Positions 35,624-48,819 of a stretch of DNA of 64,000 nucleotides are shown in pieces. Below the pieces are notes generated by a model. It searched no databases. It saw nothing but the letters and a program-made list of their open reading frames with translations, and was not told where the DNA came from. Position 1 is the first letter of the stretch. Each line of letters begins with the position of its first letter. The position numbers and the translations under genes are program-made. The stretch is from Adiantum capillus-veneris. Lineage: Eukaryota > Streptophyta > Polypodiopsida > Polypodiales > Pteridaceae. The stretch lies in NCBI GenBank assembly GCA_014529385.2, contig CM043944.1, positions 72,781,884 through 72,845,883 on the forward strand, written 5' to 3'.

Positions 35624-36640
35624 CTATATTAAATCTGTGAAGTTGTTATTTGGTTCTATGTCTAAGTGTTTTGGATATCCTTGTAATTCAACCTCCACAT
35701 CTATTATCAATTTCTCTTCTATTTTGTCCATAGTGCATTGAGATACACCAACATTGAACTCTTCTTTGTATTTGTTTTGACAATCATACAACCAGGTTGG
35801 TATTTCGTCCTCGTAGACAACACTTTTGATGTGACTCAATATCTTTTCGTTGTAAAACATATACACTACTTTTTCTGCTCTGTATGCTGATAGTCTGCTG
35901 CAAATAGTGCTGTGAACATACCTGTACATACTCCAATTTCTCTCTAAACTTGAGTTTGTTGCACATTGTGTCAGTACTTTGATTGCAAGGGGACATAAGG
36001 TAGAAAAATGATCTCCAGCATTGATCATCCACCACTTACATACAAGTTGATCTTTTGCCATTACCTATACAAAATCATTTGCAAAAGGACCTTATTTTAA
36101 TCTAAATGCACTCATTTCTTTGATGCAATCAATTTGGTTATGAGCGTTGAAGTAGAATGTATTGACCACATGATAGAAATCGCTTACCACCTCTGTATTG
36201 AACATCAGATCTAAATTCCAATACTCCGGATCGAGTATGTAAGGAACACTATGGAGTGGACTATGAGCACTCTTCCACCTTGCATGAAAATATTACGCCA
36301 AAATTATTTGGTGTTTGCCACAAAATGGTAGTCGCTACTCCTCGTCTACTACTACAGACTCTTTTAGCTCGTTGGGATTCTCAAGACTCTGTTGGACTGA
36401 CCACCATGTCATCCACACTTTGCCCAAATTTGGCTCCCTTTGTTCAAGGTTCCGAATTGGAAATATAATGGGCATCATTACATGGTATGCATCCATTACA
36501 CTTCTCCAGCAAGCAGGATTTTTCATGTCGCCGCATAGACATGTAATTTTATCTTTTACTTTTTTTATGCTCAAGCTGCCATTCATCAAAGGCCGTGCAA
36601 TTGAATGTGTCAATCAAAATGCATTTATTGCGGAGAAGTG
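35624..36640 (-). pseudogene. hAT transposase C-terminal remnant
   Basis: The minus-strand frame from 36061 to 35624 (145 residues) contains the hAT dimerisation domain: CPLAIKVLTQCATNSSLERN followed by WSMYRYVHSTICSRL and VVYMFYNEKIL, with the conserved S-x-x-E-R-x-[FW]-S core. Upstream pieces in other frames read ILDPEYWNLDLMF (about 36230-36190) and CWRSVMDAYHVMMPIIFPIR (about 36520-36460), which belong to the preceding transposase region. Frames are broken between pieces and the N-terminal BED zinc finger is absent, so the enzyme is dead. Repeat-rich DNA to the right (36690-37430) is probably the subterminal part of the same element. Confidence 0.7.
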
Positions 36641-36689
36641 ATTCCAATGTGTAAAAGTGCGTGCAAAATTGAGTTTCAGTAGGAAGTTT

Positions 36690-37430
36690 CAACATCATTG
36701 ACATGTGCATTCTATACAAATTGAGCACTCTTTATTGTTTCAAGATAATTTTCACAACCTAACGCGCTGTGTCAATTACTACAAGATCTACGTATCTTTG
36801 ATCCCTTGTATAAATAGCTTGATGCGACTTTAATCCTGTAAACAACATCAACTCAAAAAACATATCGCGATGTGAAGGTTAAAAATTATCACATCACATT
36901 GTCTTTAGAGACAGTTCGCGACGCTGTTCTAGGGACGACATAGAAACAAATGTAATGCCAATGGAATCACTGCACACATATATACGATGTCGTAACAAAA
37001 TAAACAATTTGATGAGGCCTGAATAAATTCAGATTGTGTAATCATCATGGTGTCACGTACCATGGCATCAACAAAAAATGTAATCATCATGGTGTCAAGT
37101 GCCATGGCATCAACGAAAAAATGTAATAATCATGGTCATGTACCATAGACTCATGGAGCTTTCCATGGCATCAACAGCAAACGTAATGTACCATGTCTTA
37201 AGAAATCATTATGCCATAGAGGAACGTAGCATGCAACGTAAAATATGCCATGAAACAATAATAAATAAGAAATCCTCATGTTGCAAGACAATAAATATTA
37301 TCGTCATGGCATCAACAACGAACACATCGCACCATGTCTTTAGAACCATTCTCATAAACTAAATCATATTATTTAAGAGATAATAGGTTAAGTCAACATG
37401 GTCTCATAAATAATGACCATGGCATCAAGA
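36690..37430. repeat. Repeat-rich flank of the hAT-like element
   Basis: A CATGGCATCAAC-type motif occurs at about 37062, 37103, 37162, 37306 and 37427, mixed with CATGGTGTCA and CCATGTCTTA motifs. Parts recur in reverse complement at 8200-8342 and 16234-16640. Confidence 0.55.
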
Positions 37431-38549
37431 CATCATCAATACTATAATTAGCAAGAACGCTTAAAGCAAAGCATGATCAAAGCAACGGCTTGCACGTAGA
37501 GCTAAATAAAGCATGCCAAAATCACAAACTTATGTGCAGATGAGCGCCATCCCCATGCTAATCTCAATTACCACGCACCTATTTTTTTCTACTTTAAATG
37601 CCACCTTTTCTTGCTTTAAATAGGAGAATCGAAATCAGTCAAGAAACTCCAAACCATTCTATCAGTAGTGAGTTGTAGGCTTGTAGCTGGATATTGAGAT
37701 TGCACAGAGTTTCCTTGAAGCTCAACTTCCATGTAAGTTGTTCGTGTGATAAGGACTCAAGACTTGGAACTCGTGAGGACTTGTCCTACTAGTGGTTATA
37801 ATTTTGGACATGCTTCCAATGGGATTCATGACGACTCTCTCTTATTCTATAGAAAACTCCCAGTGCTGTTTTAATGCAGTCGTTGTGGTCAGCTTCTTTG
37901 CAGGTTTTGTACAAAGTTCCACTATGAAAGGCCTCCTTAAACATGCACAAGTTTGACAACAATTGAAATGCTGCTCAATTTTCCATGCTTGCACACTAAT
38001 TAATACACCCTCGAAAGTGTTAAAAGAGAATTTTCATTGGCACAAAAAAATTAGCAAACCTCGACAATTCTATAACTAGAAGACCCTCAATAGTTCTTAA
38101 AATAACGCTATTGTTTATCCGTCTTTATAGCCATACAACTCCTAAACATGTCGTGGACCATGCATAAACAACGAATTTAGCAGAAGAAGAAGACAATTCC
38201 TTTGCTAGCTCATTATCTAGTCTTGCCAGATGACGTAGTATGTAAGTGTCGCTCCAGGTTGGGGGGCCGGCCTCTGTTTCAAAAGCGCCCACCATTCCAC
38301 AACGCTGTTTTCTGGCTCCCCGTAGATGATCTTGGGAGAGATGTACTCCTTCGTAACCACGCTATCCACATTTTTAATATTGTTAATAATAGCACGCTTT
38401 CTTTCTACCATAAAATAGGCAAGATGGAGTGCTAATAATAGGCTCGGCACAAAGACAGATGGAGATCGCAGAGTTTGATATCAACACATGGATTACTGTG
38501 AATTTTATCCCATCAATCAAAAATGTCGTGATGATTCTTAAAATAGCAT
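37431..38549. other. Spacer without recognised gene
   Basis: No frame on either strand is recognised. A 'tagtg' at about 37665 was considered as a CACTA end and rejected. Confidence 0.35.
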
Positions 38550-39094
38550 CAAATTAAAAACATAATTCTATTATGAATGTAACTGCAGACACTGCTGCAA
38601 CCTTTCTCAAGTGTGGTGCCGACAGTTCAGAGACCCTGTATCGTGTGCATAAGTGAAGGCCTTTCTCTTGGCATAGGCATATGGCCTTACGTAGAATAGA
38701 TGAGAGAATTCTCGAGTAGGTCTGGGGCTCCAACACCCTCTTGCAACCGCTTGCACACACAAACATGTGCTTATGTTTCTCTTGTCGCTCATAAGTTTCA
38801 AAACAAAAACAGATCTCACACAATTCAAACAGAATATTGAACGATAATTTCTAGAATTATATACTTATCTTCATGATTTGTTGAGACCAAACATCTCCTC
38901 TTCATGGTCTTTGTGGTCGTGCTCTCCGTAGCTCTGATATCATGTTGAACTGGAAGGAAAGAGCGCGAGGAGAGAGAGATATGACACCAATATGTACAAG
39001 CCCCAGAGTGTGTATAGATCACACACTGAGTTCACATATATAGTGGAGACTCCTAGATATATATAGCATAGGGTTGGTATATATAGCTCCAGCA
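38550..39094 (-). mobile_element. Short-LTR element fragment, minus orientation
   Basis: The LTR is 38943-39094 (152 bases; on the minus strand TGCTGGAGC... to GTTCAACA), with the Met-tRNA-type primer site TGATATCAGAGC at 38931-38942 (one mismatch). The interior to the left (38550-38800) matches 24640-24880. It has no coding frame. It is inserted into the left LTR of element B, so only its 5' end is recognised here. Confidence 0.6.
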
Positions 39095-39222
39095 TGTACA
39101 TGAATTTTTACAAGGCCACTTCCAAAACTTGCAGAGATAAGTACAAATATATACATGAGGCTAGTGGGAAAACTTTTTGGCATGACGTAGTGACTTCATG
39201 CTTATCCAAAAAATACTTGACA
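39095..39222 (-). repeat. Remaining part of the 3' LTR of Tat element B
   Basis: 128 bases match the LTR end at 9365-9493, ending ATACTTGACA. The rest of the LTR is absent to the left of the short-LTR fragment. The C-rich complement of the polypurine tract follows at 39234-39240. Confidence 0.65.
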
Positions 39223-39252
39223 TAGCTTGCTAACCCCCCCTTCCCTGCTTAG

Positions 39253-40560
39253 TCATCCATGACAAGCAGAGGTCCTTAGGGTGAACAACTTCTTCATTTC
39301 ATCCCCAGAAACCTCATCTACATCCTCAAATGTCTCAACATTGTCTCCCTCCATTGATAACATTTCACCTATCACAATTGTCATCAAACACGTCAAATAC
39401 TTCTTCAATCTATAACCATCAACACGATATTTATGTTGTGCACTGCCCAAATCAGCAAAACTAATATGTGCCATTATCAAATATATTCACAACAGTAAAA
39501 GGAACCTCCCATTTGATTTGAAACTTCTTTTGAAAGGTATTGTCCAACTTACTATTGTATGGCAACACCAAATCACCCTTTTTAATTTTTTAATCCTCCA
39601 CACACTCATTGGATTTTAGCTGAGCCTTCGTTGACAGTTCCTCATAGTAACTCAAAGCTAAAACTCTATCCAATTGCAAGCATTATAAATCCTGCCATGC
39701 ATTTGTTTGCTCTTCATCTTACAATGACAACAACTTGAGAGCATGAATTTCCATTTCAATTGGCAATAAAGCTTCCTTGCCATAAACCAAGTGGTAAGTT
39801 GAAAATCATATGCTTGTTTTGATAGCAGTTACATAGGCCCATAATGCACAAGGCAACTCTGAGTCCCAAGTCTTCCCATGTGTTTGAGTCATCTTTGTCA
39901 AGATCTTCACCAACTCTCCATTGAACGTTTCATTAAGACCATTGCATTGTGGATAATAGGGAGACCTGTATTTATGTTGTATATTGAGCTTTTCGCATAA
40001 GAAATCAAAGAGATCTCCTCTAAATCCTGGTCCTCTATCCGAAAGTAGCTCTAGTGGCACACCAAATTTGCAACATATGTACTCATAAACAAATTTTCCC
40101 ATCTCCTTACTAGTAATCTGTTTGACATCTTTGACTTATGCCCATCGTGACAAATAATCCACTGTTGTCAAAATGTAAGCATTTCTCATGCTTGTTGTAG
40201 GTAAGGGTGCAATAGCATCAAGACCCCATTTTTCAAACACATCAAAAGCTAGAATTGTCAACTAAGGCTTCAAAATTCTCTTTCCCACCCTATGGCAAGG
40301 CAAACATGACTTGCATCAATGATTAACATCCCATTGAATACTCGGCCATAGAAAATCTTCTTGCAAGACCTTATGCAACATGATCTTCATAGCAAAATGG
40401 CCTCCACAACATCCCTAATGATTTTCTTCCAAAATTTTGTAAATCTCCTCCTTCCAAGGCACACGATGCAAAACCAAATCACCTCCTTTTATGTAAAGCA
40501 CATCATCAAGAATTTTGTATTTCTTAGATTTCTTTATGAACGCATATTTTTAAGAAGACG
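39253..40560 (-). pseudogene. Element B integrase
   Basis: On the minus strand, 40102-39806 keeps the core: LSDRGPGFRGDLFDFLCEKL and ITSPYYPQ-type text followed by CNGLNETFNGELVKILTKMT. The catalytic D is in LSDRGP and the Glu in NETFNG. The C-terminal tail ends at 39253 (YRLKKYLTCLMTIV). The zinc-binding part (about 40560-40280) is broken by stops and a short deletion relative to A. Breaks are at different places from those in A. Confidence 0.7.
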
Positions 40561-40801
40561 AAAAACCTTCATGTAGAACACCTGTCAATAGAAAATCCAC
40601 TTCCTTTGATAAGATTTCCCTCCCATGATATAAGGGGTCATCTTCTTTTACCACAAACATACAAGTGGTCATCTCCTGGGAAACATCATGAGCTTCTTCA
40701 TTCAGAGACCTTTCAATATGCTGCAAACTTCATGCTTCAATTTTTCCGAGCAATGCCTTCATTGTGAAGCATAAATTCTTTAGTTTAGGGTTCTTATTCT
40801 T

Positions 40802-41092
40802 TCATACTCCCAACACTTGCTTCGCAAGAAACAAAGCATCTCCTTTAATTTGCAAGCGTCTAATTCCCAATTGCAAGCAAATATGCAAACCACCTTCAAG
40901 AGCCTTGTATTCTACTTCATTGTTACTTTTTGCGTCAAGTTTTAACCCTTGCTTTCTCATAAGCTTCCCTTGTGCATCATAAACAACAATGCCTCCTAAA
41001 GCAGCATTATGACTTCTTCGCAAAGAACCATCAAAGTATAACAGTGAATCATTAGGCATGGCAAGAGTCCCGAATTTCTTCTTTTGCACCAC
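40802..41092 (-). pseudogene. Element B second (archaeal-like) RNase H
   Basis: 97 codons open: LLYFDGSLRRSHNAALGGIV with the first Asp, AKSNNEVEYKALEGGL with the catalytic Glu, and LQIKGDALFLAKQVLG with the third acidic residue (Asp). This is the better kept of the two copies and shows that the domain is a real RNase H fold in addition to the retroviral-type one at 41225-41611. Confidence 0.75.
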
Positions 41093-41224
41093 TCTTCTTT
41101 AACCAAAACCGGAGTAACCTTTTATGTGAGAAGAACTGCCAGGGTAGCCCGAGTACTTTCCTCCACCAAAAAGGTGAACTGAAACTCCTGAAGCGCTCTA
41201 TAACCCATTTTATCTCATTGTTTT

Positions 41225-42349
41225 TTATATATTCAAATTATTGAAGAGTTGGGGAAGCAATGAATAACTGGTGAGAAAGGTGAATGAATTTTGCAACAAG
41301 CAGTGTCTGAATTGTCTCCAAGCATAATCCATACTGGTCATCACCAATTCAATCTCAGAAAAATCTCTCTCATAAGGAATCCTCACTCTGCTAGCATAAT
41401 GAACAGGCTTAGTATACTGAGATTCCTTCCCCCTTTGTAATAACATAGCTGCGATACCGTCATCTCCCACTAATGGGTTGATAGAAAACTCCTTTTCCCA
41501 ATCAGAAGCCTGCATAATGGGGAGTGTACTCAAAACCTCTTTAGCTCTATCAAAAATCTCATCACAGTCGTGAGACCATTCCAAGGGATCATTCTTGACT
41601 GTTTGCCACAATGGATATAATAGCTACGATTGCAAGGGTATGAAGCAAGACAGATATTTAACTTTTTGTATGAAAGTGGCCAATTGTTTGGCATCTTTTG
41701 GACATGACAACATTAACAAAGCCTCCACCTTCTCTGGATCTGCTTCAATCCCAGTCTCTGAAATCACATGTCCAAGAAGCTTCACCCGTGGCTATGCCAA
41801 TTGACATTTTTTAGGGTTAAGATGACCCCCACATTCATCATACCTTGAAAAAGGCATTTCAAGCTTTTGAACATGCTCTTTTCTTGAGCTGTATACACAG
41901 AAATCATCTATGAATCCTTTGGCAAACTTCCCAAGGAACGGGGTAAGGACCCAATCTATTTTTCATTCAAAATCTCCCGGCCCATTTGTCAACCCAAAAG
42001 GAAGGCAACAAAAGCAGAAACAACCCCATTGCGTGATAAAAGTAGTCTTTTTTTGGTCTTCAGGAGCAAGGATAAGCTGAAAGTACCGTGAATACCCATC
42101 ACAGACACTGTATCTCTCAAAACCAACCACTACATCTAACAATTGTTCAATAAAAGGCAAAGGATAAGGATCTTTCTTGGTCACCGCATTTAGTGGCTTG
42201 TAATCAACACAATATCTCCAACGTCCATCTCTTTTTGGGGTGACTACTACAGGGCTCACCCATTCAGCATTATCCACTAGCACAATGAAACTTGCATCCA
42301 AAATCTTATCCACTTCTTCCTTTAAAGCATTCATCTTCTCCTTACCCAT
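41225..42349 (-). pseudogene. Element B reverse transcriptase and RNase H
   Basis: The frame from 42349 to 41963 has VSPVVVTPKRDGRWRYCVDY and CCLPFGLTNGPGDFE, then a stop where A has Lys; the catalytic FIDDF lies beyond, near 41900. The frame from 41611 to 41225 is RNase H: FSINPLVGDDGIAAMLLQRG and HYASRVRIPYERDFSEIEL. The RT start (from 42349 up) is cut from its linker by the MITE at 42375-42619. RT and RNase H make the DNA copy and remove the RNA. Confidence 0.75.
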
Positions 42350-42365
42350 CCTTTTTAATTTCTAT

Positions 42366-42628
42366 CGTATTAGCCCCGGGGAGGTCACCTAATAAAAATG
42401 TAACCTATCACGTGAGTTCAACAGAAGGGTATTTAAAGTTCTTGAAAGTTACAGAAATATAGATATAGAAGGGCATTATTTTTTTAAATTTGAAAAAACT
42501 TATAGATTTTAAAAGAAAATGGTACATTATATTCTTCACAAAAATTCACAGATAAGGGGTTTTACAAACATGTCTTGAACGCACGTGATATGGTAGTTTT
42601 ACACATAATGAACCCCCGAGGTATTAGC
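42366..42628. mobile_element. MITE copy 1 in element B, with 8-9-bp target duplication
   Basis: The insert is 42375-42619 (245 bases), with imperfect terminal inverted repeats of about 45 bases: the left end begins CCCGGGGAGGTCACC, and the right end read inward begins CTCGGGGGTTCATTATG, both running to a TATCACGTG[AC]GTTCAA block. The flanks are CGTATTAGC and GGTATTAGC. Element A at 12636-12655 is the empty site. The interior is AT-rich and non-coding. Confidence 0.8.
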
Positions 42629-43140
42629 TTTGCCCCTTCAACTAGCTCCATCTTCATAGGATCCTCAACAAAACCCCTTATTTCCTGATATGATGTAATA
42701 AAAAGATTTGGAAACATGTCGACCATTGCAAAGTACTCCTTTCTTTCTCCTTGCATCAAATCAGTACTCAACATATTTTGGATCAACTCGTTTTTCAATG
42801 GCAGTTCCTGTTTAGGTTGCATCAACTCTTCAAGTTTCTCTAAACGGATTGAAGCAATTATAATCCCTGATATTTGCAACACATCATTAATTTCTTTCTG
42901 TTCCTCATCCAACAGCAAGAATGACACTTCACCCTCATCACCACAACTCGAAGTAGTGCTACTTTCTAAGTCTTCAGAACTATCATCACTAGTAGTTTCA
43001 GACTCATCACTTTCACTCACATCTTCAAGTGCCATAGGTTCTTTGGTAGTCATATCAAACACTCTCTTTTCACCCTTCTTGCCATGCACACCAATTGTGC
43101 CGTCAGTGCCCCAATCTTTCACCGTACCAATAGCTCTCAA
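42629..43140 (-). pseudogene. Element B protease-RT linker
   Basis: The frame from 43140 downward (RVFDMTTKEPMALEDVSESD, then a serine- and acid-rich stretch and YFAMVDMFPNLFITSYQEIR) is open to the MITE and runs into it, which gives the terminal residues of the 192-codon frame. It is the counterpart of 13106-12600 in A and has no recognised enzymatic domain. Confidence 0.7.
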
Positions 43141-43146
43141 CCAAGG

Positions 43147-43558
43147 TCATCCCAAAATGAGAGGAAAAACTCCCAAACCAGCTGGCATAACATGAAAGTT
43201 CACCATAACCTTCACGTTAAAGACTTCAACTTCCAAATTCTTCATCATACCCAAAAATTTCACCTTTGCATGATTTGCAAGTCGAATTGGAAATCCAGAG
43301 CTTCTGCATATAATGAGACCCAGTCTCTCGACACATGACTGTGTGATCACACAAACTTGAGCACCTCCATCAATGTAGGCTTCTCTTATGCCCACACCCT
43401 TGTGTCAAGCATTCACCACAACAAAGATGTCAGGTAACTCTCCCACAGACAACACTGTGACTTGTCCATGCTTCGGCTCTTTTTCTGGCTTCACTAATGA
43501 ATTCCACTGACTTTTAACTTTGGGCACCATATTCATCAACTGTCCAAAAGTACAATCT
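43147..43558 (-). pseudogene. Element B protease, part before the nested element
   Basis: The minus frame from 43395 holds AYIDGGAQVCVITQSCVERL with the same D-G-G active site as A, and ends with FPLILG near 43150. One frame change lies near 43400. Its N-terminal linker is interrupted at 43559 by the LARD-like element and continues at 48973. Confidence 0.7.
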
Positions 43559-43563
43559 ACTTT

Positions 43564-43716
43564 TGTCATGCCAAGGGTAGGACTAGACGGGCACGGCCCA
43601 GGCAATGTGCTAGACACACATGCAGTAAAGGGGTCTATATATGGTAGAGGGCCAAGGGCCTATATATAGGATGGTTGGGAGGTTATTCGCATGTCTGTCT
43701 ACCCGCTGGTCTAACA
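43564..43716 (+). repeat. 5' LTR of the LARD-like element
   Basis: 153 bases from TGTCATGCC to TCTAACA, with 'gggtctatatatgg' and 'cctatatatagg' blocks, either of which could act as a TATA box. Confidence 0.9.
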
Positions 43717-43717
43717 T

Positions 43718-43729
43718 TGGTATCAAAGC
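43718..43729 (+). other. Primer-binding site of the LARD-like element
   Basis: TGGTATCAAAGC lies one base after the LTR. It differs at one base from the Met-tRNA complement. Confidence 0.85.
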
Positions 43730-43785
43730 TTAGGGGAGAAGCAGGGGAGCTATGGAGGAGGGATGCATGGCGACTCTTCTCTCTC

Positions 43786-43790
<5 letters not shown>

Positions 43791-43848
<58 letters not shown>
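43791..43848. repeat. CT microsatellite in the LARD-like element
   Basis: A CT run of nearly 50 bases after a short broken run; it lies close to the primer site. Confidence 0.9.
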
Positions 43849-43850
<2 letters not shown>

Positions 43851-46800
43851 GCGAGTTTGCAAGCAAGAGGAAAGCCGCTTATGGCTGCATCGAAAGCCAG
43901 CTATGGCTGCATGTTTAAGCGTGGCCTCTCTTTCTCTATCTCTGGCTTGGAGGAAGGAGGGATGAGCAGACAAGCATCATGCAAAGGCCATGCAAAGTCG
44001 GGGTTGCTCAATTGAGGAAGGGGAAACCACAGGCGTGTGTATGCCAGCTTGGGTCGGGAAGGGCAGTTTTTCGACCACCTCAGAAACGCATGGGATTTAG
44101 CTTGATGGATGCGCGCCGGCATCCGCAGTGTTTTTCGCTTCTGCAGCACTGCCCGATTCTGGCCCATGCACAAGCGGGGTCTTCATCTTCTCCTGCGTAG
44201 TCGGCAGCCGCCATGGCGCCACAGGTTTCACATGCAAATTGTCTTTTTATTTTTTACACCAAAATGTGGCCCTTTCTTTTTGGCTGCCCAAGGGGTGGCC
44301 TAGGGTCTTCCTAAGCGCCCCCTCCCACGCAGGGAGGAGGTTGCCTGTGATGTGTAAGATTGCACACGATCGCCATGATGCCGCATGTTTCAGAGATTGC
44401 GGCGTGATTACGACAGCGGCATATTTACATCTGCTGGCAAGCAACCATGCAGGCACATAGGGCATGGCATGCTTGGCATGCAACCAAGGCCATGCCATAA
44501 TTCTGCAGGGAGAGAAAGTTCTGGTGTTTTTTCCGCTAAAGCAAGCTTCTCAATTTACCGCCGATTGTTAGTAAGCGATGGAGCCAACATGGTACGACCA
44601 TGTCGGCACACGGCTATGTAGGTACGGCTATTCACGGGATCGAGCTTTCCAAGGGAGCTTTCATCACCGAATCAGTTACGATTGCGCCTTAAATAAGGAT
44701 TGTGCTTGTGAAAATCGGCAAACCACTTCGCAAGAAAAAGCAATGCGAGCAAGGCTTCATGACGGCAGTCAAAAGGTTTGGCTTGGCCGACTAAGAGCAG
44801 GATCCTTCAACGGCTATGATGCCTTCACGGATTTTCGCCATGATTCCAGGTATTTTTGTTTATGTTTCGGCATTACGTTTTGCATTCTTTATACAATCAT
44901 CTGCACTTAGTTTGGTTTGGTGAATTCCGACTGGTGCAATGGTTGCCGCCAAGTGATAGGTAGAATTTATCAAGCAAGGCTTGAATTATTCTACGGCAAC
45001 GCTCTTGTTCAAGGTGCACAGAACTCGGCAGAGCCGACGCACGGTTTGTGTAACACCACTGGAGCATTGAAGTTGCTCACAAGATCTCAAATGGGTTGCG
45101 AATTGGGCAAGGCCCTTGAAAGCATGTGCTTCGTAACTCTCGTATGCAATGGAATGAATAATCATGGCTATCATTCATAATGCCAAGCAGGTACGAGATG
45201 CATCACTTGCATGTGTTTTACTGCTTTTCCATTACGTTTATAATTTGACACGGTCAATTTTTTGTGCATGATCGACAAGGTCGACTCTCTTTGCTATGCC
45301 ATCTGTCGCTAATAGCATTTGTTGGCAATGAGGCCAGACATAGATATATGAAGCATGGCTTCTCCTGAGTACCTTGATAGAGCACGCTCGTCACAAGTTA
45401 CCTTTTTCTTCAAAGGCCGGGCCAAGGGCCAGTTTCTCAGTATCTTAAGGAGACAGGATATTTCAGGGTGTGTATATGATACATAGGCCCACTCTTTTTT
45501 GCACAATAGAGATGGTTATGTGCTACATTTCAGCAAGTTTTCTTCCACGAAATCTTGGGACAACTGGTTACAGTAACAACCAGGTTAGCCAAGTTTAAGT
45601 TTTTCTTCTTTTTTCCATGATTACACTTTGCTTGGCAATTACTGTCATTGTGCAAAGCAAAGTGCTTTGGCAATTTTACATGAAGCAAGGCTTCTCCCTT
45701 GTGCCAAGGTACTGCCCAATGACTTGGAGTCAACGGCATTGGCACACAAGTTTGGGGAGCTAGCAAACTAGGGAATATTCACTCACACAATCCCTACCAG
45801 TGTAAACTGTGCAAGGCACTTATGGTTGTGGCTCTCACGTTTAATGAAACCGTCATAGTAGCCAAGGGCTTACGCTTTTGCATGCAAGGCATGCTAAGCA
45901 AGTGGCATGGATTCCACCATTTCATGCTTTATGCTTCCGCTCTAGCACTCGCAACTCTGTCAAGGACAGACTACGTGATGGATTGTTGAACCTGATGGTT
46001 GGTTGCTATCAACACCCAACAGCACTAAATGGAACCTAAATCTAGGACTTATTTCACAGGCAAAGTGCCCATGCTAAGTCATTTTCATGCAATCACGACC
46101 CTGCAAGGCAGGTAGATCAAGATGTGGTTGTGTTTTTGTATTATCTCTCTCAATGAACAAGTCATACCGGACAATTGTGGAATGCTTATATGATAGGCTG
46201 CAAGTCAGGCATAAGATGCGTAAGAGCATACAACTTGGGGCACACACTCTAAAAACTTAAGGAAAGTTCCTCAGCCCAGCATGCTCTTCTTCTCTCGTTC
46301 TCTCTCTCTTTAAGAGGAAAAAATGAAAATCTTCTAAGAAGCTTTTGATACGTGTTTTGCTCATGAGTCAGCCTGAGCCAAGGTGCTCTAACTCTCAGCT
46401 AAAATGTGGCTAAGATGCTACTCAAATTAGTCTTCATCGGTTCGTCCATTTGAACACTAATTTGCACAAGGGCTATGAGCCACACAGGCTAAGAGCCATT
46501 GTCAGGCCAAGGGTAAGACCCAACTATTGGCATTCTTTGGGTGATTGTTTTCAAGAACAGATCTACCCAGGTAAGTACACATCAACATTAATGGACAAGC
46601 AAGAGTCTTGTCATTACGTATGTTTAGGGTTTCAGTTTGGCACTACATTTTTTCTGTACGACTCTCACGTTGAGTTTTAATAATCTTCAACTCACAACCG
46701 CTGATCTCTACAAGGAAGTATAGATACAACAATTAGTTCCGATAGCCTGGCTGTCCACAAGAGCTAGGAAGTTCACTTGTGTGGATTTCCTGCTCTCTCT

Positions 46801-48819
46801 ATCGCACTACAGAGTGTCTATATTGTTTTGGGGTACGATCCGGCGGGTGACTGCTACATCACCCCATAGGCATTGAGGATCACAGTTGATCTGCCTTGAG
46901 GATCACAGTTTGATCTCTCCCAGTTAGACTTTCAAGGAAAGAATTCCGCAATCTACCACGCGATAGTGGACAAATTCAACTTTTTGAGTTGATTCCAATC
47001 ATTATGTACACGGTTAACTATGTTGGTTACCTTTACCTGTTAGTTGAGCAGTTTCTACAAAGGGTTTTACCAAGGCGTTTGACTACGTCGATGTTAACCA
47101 AAGGGGTTGGATTGCGCAGGCAACACCCATGGTTTCTAGTGCAAGTCGTATACATACCCTTGCATATTTCAAAGCCATGCAAAGGGCATGTTGGAACAGA
47201 GTATTTTGGACCGTAGTGTCCACTATACATTACGCTGTTACGAACCTAGTGTAGGGTTCGATTTGGCACATGTTGTCACATGGGATACAACATGGTCTAG
47301 GAACTCACGGAGATCAGTTTAGCCAGTGTGGAGCATGATAATGAGGGCCCCTCTCACTCTTGTCGCAGAGTGTTTGTAGTTACCTCCACACACAAGTGAC
47401 GGATGTCTGTTTTCTTGATATCCTTGTTTGAGACATATTCCACATGTGGAGAATATGAGTCTCGGGGACTGACACTGGCGCCAACTATCTAACAATGTGT
47501 CGCGACGAAGTCCCTAGATGCTGATCGCATCCATGGATACGACCATTTTGAGCACACAGTATCGGGAGCAATTTCAGTGGCCAAAAATTGTCGGGTACTA
47601 AGTACAAACTTGTTACGATTACAAGTGCTGTGAAACCACCTTACCGAAGGGTTGTTTCTACATATAGCTAAGAATACTATGTACATAAGAATGTCTCATG
47701 GTTGGTACCTAGGTGTGACCGGGTTGTCACATTCTATTATGGTCCAAAGTCTCGTCATGGAATTGCGGTTCGGATATATTTGTGTTAAATGCATGCACAC
47801 TAGGTGTTATGGGCCCTAGTGTTTAACACAAATTTATTCGGAGCGGCATGAAAATTCATGGCCATTCTTGTTTCTTCAATTTTTGCACTGCCAGTGCTAT
47901 CTCTCTTGCAGCTTTAGTATGAGTTTACACCGTGCCATACAAGGTGATGGCCTAGTATGGGTATTCGTGATTGGCTGCTTGAAACTCCAATCTGTTTTCC
48001 ACCTAGTTGGTTGTCTCCATTCCATATCGAGTATATGGCTGGATACTCAATGATTGAGTCCTCGTTTGTTGTCAGTCGTGGGCGACTATCTGTAAGTGGT
48101 TGGGGAAAAGCATCTCACTCTTACTGTTGTTATTCATCCCGCGTAGGATGGGCAGCTTACAAGCATTCTATTTGATACTAAAGGATATGCAAAGTGCATA
48201 CGTTAGTAAAGCACGCTAAAGGAAATGCTAAGTGCATACGTTAAGCAAGAAGTGAAACAACTAGATCGGTTACCTTTCTGGTTTGGAGTTTTCTTCATAT
48301 GATGAAAGGCATGTTACGGCTAGTTCTAGTCTCATTGCCTGTTATTCTCAAGTTATCAACCTTAATCATCAGTTTGGATGAGGTTGACTATTGGCAAGAA
48401 ACCACCGCAAGTCAAGGACTTGGTTGCTGCTGATGAATATGTCAGCATAGTACTTTCATGGAAAGATGAGCCGAGGTTATATTGCACATTCCAGTACCTT
48501 CAGAAAGTCTGAAACCTGGGTATGCATTTAAACATCTCTTAGTTGTGATAACTCATTTAGCATTCTCAAGTGAGTTCTAAACGGAGCCTTCACGCTCTTT
48601 TGATTATGAGACGGTTAACCAAGACGGTTGCACAGGGACAACAATGTAGAAAATCAAGATGTTACTCTTGATTTCATTGAACCTCCCAATGCACCAGGTT
48701 CCGATTCAACGAACCGTTGGATCCATGAGGGATGCCACGGTGGAAAACATTAGTGTTCTTATGAAGATATCACCACTTGTGTTTTTGAGGACGAAAACGC
48801 TTCTCCAAGGGGGGAGTAA

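Noticed and set aside
37020-37440. Regularly repeated CATGGCATCAAC motifs as a CRISPR-like array
   Set aside because: The spacing is irregular, the motif is degenerate, the window is plant nuclear DNA, and a hAT transposase lies next to it.
37655-37670. CAGTAGTG as the right end of the CACTA-like element
   Set aside because: Inward sequence does not match the left terminal repeat and the 3-bp flanks differ.
44128-44460. 110-residue frame in the LARD-like element
   Set aside because: No protein-like motif, and the corresponding stretch of the older copy has no matching frame.
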